Of a DNA stretch of 64,000 bases, positions 24,805 through 33,881 are shown in pieces. Both the position numbers and the translations under genes were made by a program. This DNA is from Halomicrobium urmianum (GTDB lineage: Archaea > Halobacteriota > Halobacteria > Halobacteriales > Haloarculaceae): contig NZ_CP084092.1 of the NCBI RefSeq assembly GCF_020217425.1, positions 186,001-250,000 on the forward strand. The letters run 5' to 3'. The notes beneath the pieces are model-generated. The model was not told where the DNA came from, ran no database searches, and was given only the letters and a program-made list of their open reading frames with translations. Position 1 is the stretch's first letter. Each line of letters starts with the position of its first letter.

Positions 24805-25953
24805 ATGAGTCGTGTCACCATGACTAGACGATGTGCCACCGCGTTCGTCGTCAGCGCGGTGCTACTGCTCTCACTCGGCACCGGCGTCGCCGCAGCCCAG
24901 TCGTTCGAGGGGGCCGGCGGCACGATCGTCGTCGAGTCGGACGAGACCTACGAGAGCGTCGAGGGCGTCGCGGGGTCGATCGTCGTCCGCGGGACGGTCA
25001 CCGGCGACGTGTCCGGGGTCGCCGGGAACGTACACGTCGCCGAAGGCGGAAGCGTCGAGGGCTCGATAGAGGCGGCCGCCGGCACCGTCCGAATCGACGG
25101 GATCGTCGGCGGCGACGTCGACGTCGGCGGGGGCCACGTCGAGGTGAGCGAGACCGGGCGGATCGGCGGCGACCTGAACGCCGGCGCCGGGTTCCTCGCG
25201 GTGAACGGGGCGGTCGGCGGCGACGTCCGCGCCGGAGCCGAGACGATCGTGATCGGGCCGAATGCGAACGTCGGCGGCGAGTTCCGCTACGACGCGAACG
25301 AGTTCAGCCGGGACGAGAACGCGACCGTGGCCGGCGGCGTCGTCGAGGACCCGAACCTCGCCGGGAATGTCGGACCGACCGGGGAGTTCTTCTCCGTCCC
25401 TCCCGTCCTGGTCTCGGTCTACGGCTTCTTCGTCAACCTTCTGCTCGGTGCGGTCCTGCTCGCCGCCTTCCCGGCGTTCTCGTCGAGCGTCGCCGCTCGC
25501 GTCGCGGACGACACGGTGAGGTCGGGCGGGGCCGGATTCCTGACCCTGATCGCCGTGCCGATCGCGCTGGTGTTCGTCGCGATAACCCTCGTCGGCATCC
25601 CACTGGCCGTCGTCGGAGCCGTCGTCTTCGGGCTGCTCGTCTGGATCGGCACCGTGTACGGCCAGTACGCCGTCGGCGCGTGGGCGCTGGGGCTCGCCGA
25701 CGTCGACAACCGCTGGCTCGCGCTCGTGGTCGGCCTCGTCGGGTTCGCTCTCCTGGGCGCGATCCCGGTCGTCGGCGGGCTCGTCGGGTTCGTCGCGCTG
25801 TTGCTCGGCCTCGGCGCGCTCGCGCTCGGACTGCGCGACCGGTACCGCAGCCGGAGGGAGCCGCGGATCGGCGGACGGCAGGCCACGCTCGACGAGGTCT
25901 CGTCCGACGCCCGTGGCCCGCCCGTCCGCGGGTCCGAGGAGGGCGAGTCGTGA
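24805..25953 (+). CDS. Exported bactofilin-like (polymer-forming) repeat protein with C-terminal membrane domain
   Basis: A 382-aa protein with a Sec-type signal (CATAFVVSAVLLLSLGTGVAAAQ). A right-handed beta-helix-like region follows at 30-165, with repeating GxVxGDV units such as GTVTGDVSGVAGNVHV and GIVGGDVDVGGGHVEV. About five transmembrane helices (200-345) and a charged tail complete it. The beta-helix resembles bactofilin or polymer-forming domains; the fusion to a membrane domain is known in haloarchaea. A cell-surface or envelope scaffold role is likely. The start may be the second Met (24820). Confidence 0.75.
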   Translation: MSRVTMTRRCATAFVVSAVLLLSLGTGVAAAQSFEGAGGTIVVESDETYESVEGVAGSIVVRGTVTGDVSGVAGNVHVAEGGSVEGSIEAAAGTVRIDGIVGGDVDVGGGHVEVSETGRIGGDLNAGAGFLAVNGAVGGDVRAGAETIVIGPNANVGGEFRYDANEFSRDENATVAGGVVEDPNLAGNVGPTGEFFSVPPVLVSVYGFFVNLLLGAVLLAAFPAFSSSVAARVADDTVRSGGAGFLTLIAVPIALVFVAITLVGIPLAVVGAVVFGLLVWIGTVYGQYAVGAWALGLADVDNRWLALVVGLVGFALLGAIPVVGGLVGFVALLLGLGALALGLRDRYRSRREPRIGGRQATLDEVSSDARGPPVRGSEEGES

Positions 25954-26214
25954 GTTGCGGGACCTGACGCGACCGCGGCCTCGATCACGGGAGCCGCTTC
26001 ACGCAGCGCGGCGGTGCGAGTACCGTACAGTGCTCGATTTCGACGATCAGACCAGTAACGATTTCACTCGACGAGACTCGTCTAGTCGTATGGGCTATGA
26101 CGGAAGCGTACCCCGTGCGGCGTCCGTCGATCGCGGGGGTGGGTCGAGGTGGACCGGCGCGGTGCCGACGCGAACAGAGCGTCGTCGTGAACGCCGCGAG
26201 GAGGTGACCGACGG

Positions 26215-27642
26215 GTGATCGACCCGACCTTCGCGAGCCGGCTCCAGTTCGCCGTCACGACGATCGTCCACATCGTCTTCCCGGTGATGAGCATGGGGCT
26301 CGCGCCCTTCCTGATCTACTTCACGTGGAAGGAGATCCGGACCGGGAAACCCATCTACGAGCAGTTGCGGCGGTTCTGGGTCCGTATCTTCGCGGTGAGC
26401 TTCGTCGTCGGCACCGTCACCGGACTCGTCCTCGAGTTCGAGTTCGGCACGAACTTCGCGGCCTTCTCGACGACCGCCGGCGAGCTGTTCGGCGGCCCGC
26501 TGGCCACCGAGGGGATGATGGCGTTCATGCTGGAGGCAACCTTCCTCGGCATCTTCGTCTTCGGCCGGGAGCGGGTCTCTGACGCGCTGTACTTCGTCTC
26601 CAGCGTCGCCGTCGGACTCGGGACGTGGCTGTCGGCCGTCTGGATCCTGATCGCGAACTCGTGGATGCAGACGCCTCGCGGGTTCGACCTCGCGACGGAG
26701 GGGGGCCAGCAGGTCGTCCTGCTGACTGACCCGCTGGCGGCGTACTTCAACCCGCGCTTCCAGTACATGTTCGTCCACATGCAGAACTCGGCCGTCGAGG
26801 CGGTCGCGCTGTTCATGGCGGGCGTCGCCGCCTACCACGTGTTCCGCCACCACGTGTGGGGCTACCCCGTCGAACACCCCGAGTTCTGGGAGACGACGCT
26901 GAAGATCGCCATCGTGGCGCTCGTGATCACCGCGCCGCTACAGGTGATCCACGGCGACCTGTACGCCCGCCACGTCTACGAGACGCAGCCCCAGAAGTTC
27001 GCCGCGATGGAGGCCGTCTGGGAGACGGACTCGTACGTGCCCGAGTACATCGTCGCGTTCCCGACCGACGTGCAGGACCTCCTCGACCCGCGGACCAGGG
27101 ATCTGTTCGGCATCGGGATCCCCGGGGGCGCGTCGTGGCTCGCCAGCGGGGGTGACCCGCAGGCGACGATACGCGGCCTCGACTCCTTCGAGACCGAGGC
27201 CCCGCCCGTCGCCATCGTGTTCTGGTCGTTCCGCCTCATGGTCGGCCTCGGGTTCTGGTTCATACTCCTCGCGTTCTGGGCCAGCTACCGCTGGTGGCGC
27301 GGCGAACTGCGCGATGACGACCTCCTCCACAAGGCGCTGATGGGGTCGTCGCTGCTCGGAATTCTCGCCGTGGAGCTGGGCTGGATCGTCACCGAGGTGG
27401 GCCGCCAGCCGTGGGTCATCCAGGGCGTCATGCGGACCGCCGACGGCGTCTCTCCCGGCCTGACGGGCGCGGAGGCCACGTTCACGCTCGTCGGATTCGT
27501 GACCGGCTACGCTGCGCTGCTCGGGCTGTACGCGTACGTCGTCGTCCGCCTCGTCCGGGCGGGGCCGCCGAGCGGGTCCGACCTCCGGGCGAATACGCAA
27601 ACGCCGACCGTCGAGAGCGAGGTGCCAGCCGATGGCGATTAG
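26215..27642 (+). CDS. cydA: Cytochrome bd quinol oxidase subunit I
   Basis: A 475-aa membrane subunit that oxidises quinol and, with CydB, reduces oxygen to water at high affinity. Conserved features include the early His in TTIVHIVFPVMSMG, the region GGPLATEGMMAFMLEATF, and GRQPWVIQGVMRTADGVS. Its length indicates a short Q-loop. The GTG start at 26215 follows a strong GAGGAGGTGA ribosome site. It heads a tight operon with cydB and a 71-aa membrane protein. It may work when oxygen is low, as suggested by the molybdoenzyme respiration elsewhere in the window. Confidence 0.93.
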   Translation: MIDPTFASRLQFAVTTIVHIVFPVMSMGLAPFLIYFTWKEIRTGKPIYEQLRRFWVRIFAVSFVVGTVTGLVLEFEFGTNFAAFSTTAGELFGGPLATEGMMAFMLEATFLGIFVFGRERVSDALYFVSSVAVGLGTWLSAVWILIANSWMQTPRGFDLATEGGQQVVLLTDPLAAYFNPRFQYMFVHMQNSAVEAVALFMAGVAAYHVFRHHVWGYPVEHPEFWETTLKIAIVALVITAPLQVIHGDLYARHVYETQPQKFAAMEAVWETDSYVPEYIVAFPTDVQDLLDPRTRDLFGIGIPGGASWLASGGDPQATIRGLDSFETEAPPVAIVFWSFRLMVGLGFWFILLAFWASYRWWRGELRDDDLLHKALMGSSLLGILAVELGWIVTEVGRQPWVIQGVMRTADGVSPGLTGAEATFTLVGFVTGYAALLGLYAYVVVRLVRAGPPSGSDLRANTQTPTVESEVPADGD

Positions 27643-28639
27643 CGCGTCGGCGCTGGCGTCGGAGCCGCTGTTCGGACTGCCGCTCGCGGAGCTGTGGTTC
27701 GCGCTGCTGTTTGCCATCTTCGGGATGTTCCTGTTCCTCGACGGCTTCGACTTCGGCATCGGAGTGCTGTTCGCCACGCGCGAGGACGCCCACGAGCGCG
27801 AGCAACTGCTGACCGCTATCGGCCCGTTCTGGGACGGCAACGAGGTGTGGCTGGTCGTGTTCGGCGGCGCGCTGTTCGCGGCGTTCCCGGCCGTGTACGC
27901 GAACCTCTTCAGCAGGTACTACCTGCTGATGTTCGCCATCCTGGCCGCGCTCGGGCTGCGCGGGCTCGCGCCCGAGATGTACGAGGAGCGGACCGATTCA
28001 CGGTGGCGGCGGTTCTGGGGGGCCGCCTTCGTCGTCGGGAGCACGGTGACGCCGTTTCTCCTCGGTGCGTTCGTCCTGAACTGGCTGGTCGGCTCTCCCG
28101 GCCTCGCGTCGCCGGCCGGCGTCGTCGGCGGGCTCGCGCTCGTCGCGCTGACCGTCGCCGACGGCGCTGCCTTTCTCGGCCTGAAGGCGCGCGGATCGCT
28201 GCGGGACGACGCGAGCAGGGACGGGATACGCGCGGTCGTCGCGTACCTGGTTCTCGTCGCCGCGGCGCTGGCGGCGGTGTACGCCACTGTACCGGCCCTG
28301 CGGCCGTCCCTGCTGTCGCCCGTCGTCGGGGCGCTGGTCGGGGTGACAGTCCTTGGAACGGCGACGTACGTCGTCGCGACCCGGCGGCGACGATACTACG
28401 TCGCGTTCGCGTCGGTCGCCGTGCTGGTCGCGGCGCTCGTGTCGGTCGTCGGCGTCGTCATGTACCCGGTAGCCGATCGGACGACCGGTCTCACCGTTCA
28501 GGAGGCCGTCGTCTCGACGCTGCCGCTGAACCTGATGTCGATCATGGCCGCCGTCCTGCTACCGATCGTCCTGTCGTACTTCGGGGTGCTGTACTCGGTG
28601 TTCAGCGGCCCGATCGAGGACGGAGAGGCGTATGGCTGA
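27632..28639 (+). CDS. cydB: Cytochrome bd quinol oxidase subunit II
   Basis: A 335-aa membrane protein with eight or nine helices. CydB signatures are FLDGFDFGIGVLF near the N terminus, IGPFWDGNEVWLVVFGGALFAAFP and PLNLMSIMAAVLLPIVLSYFGVLYSVF near the C terminus. The gene overlaps cydA by 11 bp and the next small gene by 8 bp, so all three are almost certainly one translation-coupled operon. Confidence 0.92.
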   Translation: MAISASALASEPLFGLPLAELWFALLFAIFGMFLFLDGFDFGIGVLFATREDAHEREQLLTAIGPFWDGNEVWLVVFGGALFAAFPAVYANLFSRYYLLMFAILAALGLRGLAPEMYEERTDSRWRRFWGAAFVVGSTVTPFLLGAFVLNWLVGSPGLASPAGVVGGLALVALTVADGAAFLGLKARGSLRDDASRDGIRAVVAYLVLVAAALAAVYATVPALRPSLLSPVVGALVGVTVLGTATYVVATRRRRYYVAFASVAVLVAALVSVVGVVMYPVADRTTGLTVQEAVVSTLPLNLMSIMAAVLLPIVLSYFGVLYSVFSGPIEDGEAYG

Positions 28640-28847
28640 GGACCTCCCGGCGAGCGGTCCGAACCTGGGGTCGCGGATCCTCGTGACCTGGGTCGAACTG
28701 ACGGTGGTCGGCCTCATCGGCGGCGTCGTCGGGACGTCGCTGGGCGGGCCGCCAGCGCTCGTCGTCTACTTCGCGACGACGCTGCTCTCGGTCGCCGTCC
28801 TGTTCCACAACGTCAACGAACTGATCCGCGAGTGGATCAGGGGCTGA
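28632..28847 (+). CDS. 71-aa membrane protein of the cydAB operon (CydX-like position)
   Basis: A 71-aa protein with two hydrophobic helices (ILVTWVELTVVGLIGGVVG and ALVVYFATTLLSVAVLF) and the charged end NVNELIREWIRG. It overlaps cydB by 8 bp. Bacterial bd oxidases carry one-helix CydX/CydS/AppX peptides that stabilise haem; this protein has two helices and no visible sequence similarity to them, but its place in the operon suggests a comparable subunit or an assembly factor. Confidence 0.65.
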   Translation: MAEDLPASGPNLGSRILVTWVELTVVGLIGGVVGTSLGGPPALVVYFATTLLSVAVLFHNVNELIREWIRG

Positions 28848-28937
28848 GGTGCCCCGGCGGCCGACGCCGACGCGTCGTCGACAGTCGCCGGGGTGTCGGA
28901 CCACCCGCACTCGGTGGCGGCCCCGCGGCCAGTGGCG

Positions 28938-29537
28938 TCACTCCGGGCCGTAGTCGCCGCCGTACTTCAGGAAGAAGTACCCCAGCGCGACGACGACGAC
29001 CATCGCGCCGACGAGCGCGATGACAGCGGTCCTGACGACCTCCGGCATCTCGGGGACGACGTCGTCACCGCCGCCACCGCCCTCGCCGCCGCCATCGCCG
29101 CCGTCGCCGCCGGCCGAGACCGTGAGTTCGGCGACCATTCCGGCACTCTCGTGCGGGACGCAGAAGTACCCGTAGGTGCCCTCGACCTCGAAGGTGTGCT
29201 CGAAGCTCTCTCCGCCGGGGATGTCCCCGTCCGGATACGCGTCGCGGGCCGACTGCTCGTCCTCGAAGCCGCCGGACGCGAAGTACTCGGCGTCGTCGGG
29301 GATCTCCTCCTCGTAGGCGGTCACGGAGTGACCGATGTCGCCCACGTTCTCCCACACGACCGTCGTTCCGGGCGCTATAGTGGTCGAGTCCGGGTCGAAT
29401 ACGAGTTCGTCGGTCATGTCGATGACGGCGTCTTCCTGGGCGCTCGCCGGGTTCGACGCGGCGGCCGCCGCGGTCGTCCCGCCGGCCGAGAGGAGGAAGC
29501 CGCGGCGCGTAACGCTCGCCGAATCAGTCGCTCGCAT
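28938..29537 (-). CDS. Halocyanin-like membrane-anchored blue copper protein
   Basis: A 199-aa protein with a twin-arginine leader (SVTRRGFLLSAGG), a plastocyanin/halocyanin domain (about 40-145) and, after a Gly/Asp-rich linker, a C-terminal helix (TAVIALVGAMVVVVALGYFF). Copper ligands are His in VGDIGHSVTAY, Cys in YFCVPHESAGM, His four residues later and Met at its end, the type-1 set. It should carry single electrons on the outer face of the membrane. The coxA gene lies 150 bp upstream on the same strand, so it is a candidate donor to that oxidase. Confidence 0.88.
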   Translation of the reverse strand: MRATDSASVTRRGFLLSAGGTTAAAAASNPASAQEDAVIDMTDELVFDPDSTTIAPGTTVVWENVGDIGHSVTAYEEEIPDDAEYFASGGFEDEQSARDAYPDGDIPGGESFEHTFEVEGTYGYFCVPHESAGMVAELTVSAGGDGGDGGGEGGGGGDDVVPEMPEVVRTAVIALVGAMVVVVALGYFFLKYGGDYGPE

Positions 29538-29687
29538 GCTCTCGACGTACCGCTCGCGGGGAAATAACGGTTCACGCCCGAACGCTGCGAGTTACGTGCG
29601 TCGTTCTAACGGACGCACGGCGAACGCCGTGGACTCCGGTGGTCGACCGACGCCGGCAGTCGCGTACCCCGACAGCGGGCGCGCCCG

Positions 29688-31451
29688 TCACCGGGGACCG
29701 TCGTCGTCCGGCGACGTCTCGTCTCCACTCTCGCCGCCGTCGGTGGCGAGGGTGTCCCCGAACTGGCGCTCGAACCAGGCGAAGTCGCGGCCGAACATGT
29801 CGTCGCGCTCGAGGTTCCACGGGTCGCCGTCGCGGATGCGCCGTCCCTCGAGCCAGGAGATTACGACGTTCCAGACGAAGATGACCTGCCCCACGAGCAA
29901 CACGAGGGCACCCACCGAGGCGATCTGGTGCCAAAACGTGATCTGTCCGAACGGCGCGAGTGCGCCGTCGAGTTCGTAGGTGGCGTACCGGCGCGGCATG
30001 CCGAGGTAGCCTAGCGCCAGCATGGCGAAGAACGTGACGTTCGTCCCGACCATCGACAGCCAGAAGTGCCACTTCGCGAGCGTGCGCTGGTACATCCGCT
30101 TGGTGTAGAGCGGGAACCAGTAGTAGATGCCGGCGAAGGCGGCGAAGCCGATGGCACCCATCACGATGTAGTGGAAGTGGCCGACGACGTAGTAGGTGTC
30201 GTGAACGACCAGATCGACGGGGACTGAGGCGAGGAAGACGCCGGTGACGCCGCCGATGATGAAGTTCGAGATGAAGCCGATGCAGAACAGCATCGGCGCG
30301 GTCAGTCGCAGTCGACCCTGCCACATCGTCGTGATCCAGTTGAACGTCTTGACCGCGCTGGGGACGGCGATGGCCAGCGAGACCGTCATGAAACTCAGAC
30401 GGAGGCGTGGGTCCATCCCCGTCGCGAACATGTGGTGGGCCCACACGCCGAACGAGAGGACGCCGATTGCCAGCGTCGAGTAGACGACGAACTTGAAGCC
30501 GAACAGCTCGCGGCCGGAGAACCGCGGCAAGATGTAGCTGACCAGCCCCATCGGCGGGAGCACGAGGATGTACACCTCGGGGTGGCCGAAGAACCAGAAC
30601 AGGTGCTGCCACAGCAGCGGACCGCCGCCGTCCACGGCGAAGAACGTCGTCCCGACGTTCCGGTCGAGCAGGAGCATGACCAGTGCGCTGCCCAGCAGCG
30701 GGAACGAGAACAGGATGATCCCCGACTGGGTGAGGATGGTCCACGAGAAGATGTCGAGGTTCGCCCAGTCGACCTCGGCCCCCCGCTCGGTGAAGATGGT
30801 CGCGATGAAGTTGATCGCACCCATGGTCGTGGCCACCCCCGAGAGGTGCAGGCCCAGGAACATCAGGTCCGCACCGAGGTGCGGCTGTTCGACTGACAGC
30901 GGCGGGTACATCGTCCAGCTCGTCTGTGCCGGGTCGAGACCGGGGACGAAGAAACCGGCCCAGATCATCAGTGCCGCCGGGGGGAGCAACCAGAAGGCGA
31001 TGGCGTTGATCCGCGGGAACGCCATGTCGTCGGCCCCGATCAGCAGCGGCACGAAGTAGTTGCCGAACGCAGCGATGATCGGGGTCCCGAAGAGGAACAG
31101 CATGGTGATCCCGTGGCTGGTCAGGAGCGCGTTGTAGAGGTTGTTGCCGACGATGGCGCCGCCGGGCGTGATCAGCTGGAGGCGGATCAGGAACGCCATG
31201 ATCCCGCCCACGGCGAAGGTGATGACGCCGTAGACGCCGTAGAGAATCCCGATGTCCTTGTGGTCGACGGTCGTCAGCCAGCGGATCAGTCCACCGGGTT
31301 TCTCCCGCCGTTCCGTGACGGCCGACTCGTCGTAGCCGCCGCCAGCCATCGGCGCGTACGATCGCCAGTCCTCGACCCGAAGCAAGGCGAAGATGACGGT
31401 GACCACGAGCGCCGCCATCACCGCCGCGATGACCAGTTGTTCGGCTGCCAT
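29688..31451 (-). CDS. coxA: Heme-copper oxidase subunit I (cytochrome c/quinol oxidase, A type)
   Basis: A 587-aa protein with about 12 helices. The CuB/heme ligands are His in LTSHGITMLFLF (low-spin haem), WFFGHPEVYILVLP with the His-Tyr crosslink pair and Glu of the D channel, the His pair in VWAHHMFATG, and two His in YYVVGHFHYIVMG. This is the A family pattern. No subunit II or III gene is visible near it; the only electron-carrying neighbour is a membrane-anchored halocyanin. In other haloarchaea subunits may be coded apart, so this is not evidence of loss. The acidic tail (from about 560) is a halophile feature. Confidence 0.92.
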   Translation of the reverse strand: MAAEQLVIAAVMAALVVTVIFALLRVEDWRSYAPMAGGGYDESAVTERREKPGGLIRWLTTVDHKDIGILYGVYGVITFAVGGIMAFLIRLQLITPGGAIVGNNLYNALLTSHGITMLFLFGTPIIAAFGNYFVPLLIGADDMAFPRINAIAFWLLPPAALMIWAGFFVPGLDPAQTSWTMYPPLSVEQPHLGADLMFLGLHLSGVATTMGAINFIATIFTERGAEVDWANLDIFSWTILTQSGIILFSFPLLGSALVMLLLDRNVGTTFFAVDGGGPLLWQHLFWFFGHPEVYILVLPPMGLVSYILPRFSGRELFGFKFVVYSTLAIGVLSFGVWAHHMFATGMDPRLRLSFMTVSLAIAVPSAVKTFNWITTMWQGRLRLTAPMLFCIGFISNFIIGGVTGVFLASVPVDLVVHDTYYVVGHFHYIVMGAIGFAAFAGIYYWFPLYTKRMYQRTLAKWHFWLSMVGTNVTFFAMLALGYLGMPRRYATYELDGALAPFGQITFWHQIASVGALVLLVGQVIFVWNVVISWLEGRRIRDGDPWNLERDDMFGRDFAWFERQFGDTLATDGGESGDETSPDDDGPR

Positions 31452-32058
31452 GATCGGACCGACGTCTGCCCTGCACTTAAAATATCACCGTTATTTCGGC
31501 ACAATCGTCTCCTATTCACGGTCAGGTACGAGATAGTCGATGGTTCCTCTTCCGATAGCAACCGCGTACCCTGATGTGACACTTCCACCCGGGACGGCTG
31601 CGGTCAGTCTATCCGATCGCCGCCGTCCTCCGGAGCACCGGCCGCTGTCCCTCGGACACCGTTCTTTCGGGTACCCGCCGCTCCGACCGATCTATAGTAG
31701 AAATAGAAACTATTTACACATCGAGGGGCACCTCGTATGCCCATCGAGTGTGTCAGTGCGTTCAATTTCTACTATAGAGGATCGCCCTGCGACAAATCCG
31801 ACGTTTGGTCGGCGTACGGGTAGCATACCACGCCACGCCGACGGGACGGCCCACTCACGGGACCGCCGGAGTCCGTGGCGACGGCGGCGTGATCGGGAGC
31901 CGTCGGGCGTTCTGAGCGCACAGTCTAACGCCCGTACTACCGTTATTATATGGTCGACCTACAGCCCGAAAACGGCGCCTTACCGCTGAGACGCGACCGC
32001 GTTGCGAGGGCTGAATCTCGAAAGGACGACGGGGCCCGAAGTTTGACGATACGGGCGC
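31452..32058. other. Long intergenic region between divergent coxA and mgtC-like genes; contains one 86-nt repeat
   Basis: No convincing gene in 607 bp. Short ORFs here lack family features and pass through the palindromic repeat. The only structured element seen is the 86-nt palindrome at 31692-31777. The region must hold both divergent promoters; AATATCACCGTTATTTCGGC just upstream of coxA contains A/T-rich stretches that could be TATA boxes, none convincing by itself. Confidence 0.6.
31692..31777 (-). repeat. 86-nt palindromic element, copy 2 (inverted)
   Basis: The same 86 nt as copies 3 and 4 but in the opposite orientation. Outer arms CTATAGTAGAAATAGAA and TTCAATTTCTACTATAG pair over 17 positions with one mismatch. 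The inner stem is TCGAGGGGCAC / GTATGCCCATCGA with minor mismatches. It lies between divergently transcribed genes, so it cannot be a terminator for either. Confidence 0.9.
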
Positions 32059-33327
32059 GTGACGTACCGGTGGATGGTCGATCCGGTCACTGATCCGCTC
32101 TACCGCGTCGTGTTCCGCGTCGGAATCGCCTTCGGGATCGGGGCCCTCATCGGTCTCGAACGGGAGCAGAGCGAGTCGGCCGGATCGGTCGCGGGCAGTC
32201 GCACGTTCCCGCTGTTCGCGATCCTCGGTGCACTGGTGCAGGCGTTCTTCCCGCCGATGCTCCCCGTCGTTCTGGCCGCGCTCGCGCTCGCGCTCACCGT
32301 GGCGTACGGGGCGAGAGCGTGGTTCGAGCGCGACGTCGGACTCACGACGCTGACCGCGGCGCTTCTCACCGTCGTGCTCGGGGCGACGGCGATGCATTCG
32401 GAGCGGGGGACCGTCGTCGCAGTCGTCGTGGGCGGCGTCGTCACCGTCCTGCTGTCCGCGAAGGGAGCGATCCACGAGTTCGCCGAGGGGATCGACGACC
32501 GGGAGCGCCGGGCGTCGGTCAAGTTCATCCTCGTCGTGCTGGTCGTCTATCCGCTGCTTCCCGCCCGGGAACTCGACGTCCTGTTCGGCCTCAACCCGCG
32601 GTTCGTCTGGCTCATGGTCGTCTTCGTCACCGGCCTGAGCTTCGCCGGGTACGTCCTGAGTCGGACGATCGGCACCGAGCGGGGCATCGCAGCGACGGGC
32701 ATGTTGGGCGGGTTCGTCTCCTCGACAGCCACGACCGTGTCGATGGCCGAGCGGACGAGCGAAGCGCCGGCGCTCGCCCGGATCTGCGCCTTCTCGACCG
32801 TGGTCGCGTCGGCCGTCATGTTCCCCAGGGCGCTCGTCGAAGTCGTCGTGATCAACCGGGCGCTCCTGCCGTACGTCGCGGTTCCGCTCGGCGCTATGAC
32901 CGTCTCCGGCGCTATCGCCGCCGCCGTCCTCTACTGGCGGGCGACCGCAGAGTCGGACCTGAACGCCGACGTCGAGAACCCGTTTCGGCTGCGGCCGGCG
33001 CTGTTCTTCGGACTCGTCTTCGCGGCGGTGCTGCTGGTCTCCGAGACCGCCCACTCGCGTCTGGGCGCGTCGGGCGTGTACGCGACGGCGTTCGTCTCCG
33101 GGCTCGCAGACGTCGACGCGATCACGCTGACGCTAAGCCGCCTGGCCGCGGAGGGGGAGGTGTCCCGACAGGTCGCGACGACCGGAATCGTCGTCGGGGC
33201 TATCGCGAACACTGCGACGAAGGCCGGGCTCGCGTGGCTCATCGGCACTCGACGGCACGCTCGCCTCGTCACGGCCGCCCTGGCCGTCGTCTCGGTCGTC
33301 GGTATCGTAGTCGTGGTGGTCGTTTGA
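32059..33327 (+). CDS. MgtC/SapB-domain plus DUF4010 membrane protein
   Basis: A 422-aa membrane protein. The N-terminal 150 residues form an MgtC/SapB-like domain (GIAFGIGALIGLEREQSES is its signature, with SRTFPLFAILGAL). The rest is a DUF4010 region of about seven helices (GMLGGFVSSTATTVSMAERT, ASGVYATAFVSGLADVDAIT). MgtC proteins regulate magnesium or ATP homeostasis in bacteria; the role of the fused form in haloarchaea is unknown. Starts at GTG 32059 or ATG 32074. The stop at 33325-33327 abuts an IS1341-type end. Confidence 0.82.
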   Translation: MTYRWMVDPVTDPLYRVVFRVGIAFGIGALIGLEREQSESAGSVAGSRTFPLFAILGALVQAFFPPMLPVVLAALALALTVAYGARAWFERDVGLTTLTAALLTVVLGATAMHSERGTVVAVVVGGVVTVLLSAKGAIHEFAEGIDDRERRASVKFILVVLVVYPLLPARELDVLFGLNPRFVWLMVVFVTGLSFAGYVLSRTIGTERGIAATGMLGGFVSSTATTVSMAERTSEAPALARICAFSTVVASAVMFPRALVEVVVINRALLPYVAVPLGAMTVSGAIAAAVLYWRATAESDLNADVENPFRLRPALFFGLVFAAVLLVSETAHSRLGASGVYATAFVSGLADVDAITLTLSRLAAEGEVSRQVATTGIVVGAIANTATKAGLAWLIGTRRHARLVTAALAVVSVVGIVVVVVV

Positions 33328-33740
33328 CATCATCCTCCGCGTTCACGCGGAGGAATCCCGAGCGGTGGGAGTTTCAGGTGTGCAGTCCAATCATCGGACT
33401 ACCAGCCCTTTCGGGCGCGGGTCGTCCCACAGCGTCGGACTGGTGGACTGCTGGCCATGGCAACTGGCCGTTACCCCCTCTCCTCGACCGTGTACGGCGT
33501 TCCAGTGTTGTTTTTGCCACGGGATGCCAGCAAGCGTCAGCAGAGTTGGGGGTATCGTCTTGCTCGCTTTGAGCAGTCGGCACGTTGGCACACCCGTCGA
33601 GGATGTGGCGTTCACCGACTGTTCTTTCAGATACTACCTCGTTACGTGGACGGACAGGCCGCCTCCGAAGGACGGTTCAGAATCCGCTCCGTTCCGACCG
33701 ATTCCTACAGCACTGGAAGGCGGTCTGTCACTTAAACATC
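33328..33740 (-). mobile_element. IS200/IS605 (IS1341-type) right-end remnant
   Basis: Directly after the mgtC-like stop, CATCATCCTCCGCGTTCACG opens a hairpin (CCTCCGCG / CGCGGAGG) followed by AATCCCGAGCGGTGGGAGT, the same right-end block as at 16053. About 310 nt further on, a minus-strand relic ORF ends in NRPSEAACPST with stop near 33655, parallel to ERPSEAASPPS in the 16-kb copy. Some 60 bp of this inner part are nearly identical between the two. The rest of tnpB is gone. Confidence 0.5.
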
Positions 33741-33881
33741 ACTGTGGGAAACTCGGGGAGGCGTTCGAACGGTGGTCTCTTTCGAGGAGTGACGGCGCGT
33801 ATCCACCCCGTCAACGGCGTGGTATTGCGCCTGCTCCGCATATAACCGCCCGCACGTGTTTCAGTCGGGTCTGCGCTCCGA

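Noticed and set aside
31540-31989. ORF of 149 codons in the coxA/mgtC intergenic region
   Set aside because: It runs through the 86-nt palindrome, has no ribosome site, and its product is Arg/Pro/Ser-rich with no pattern.
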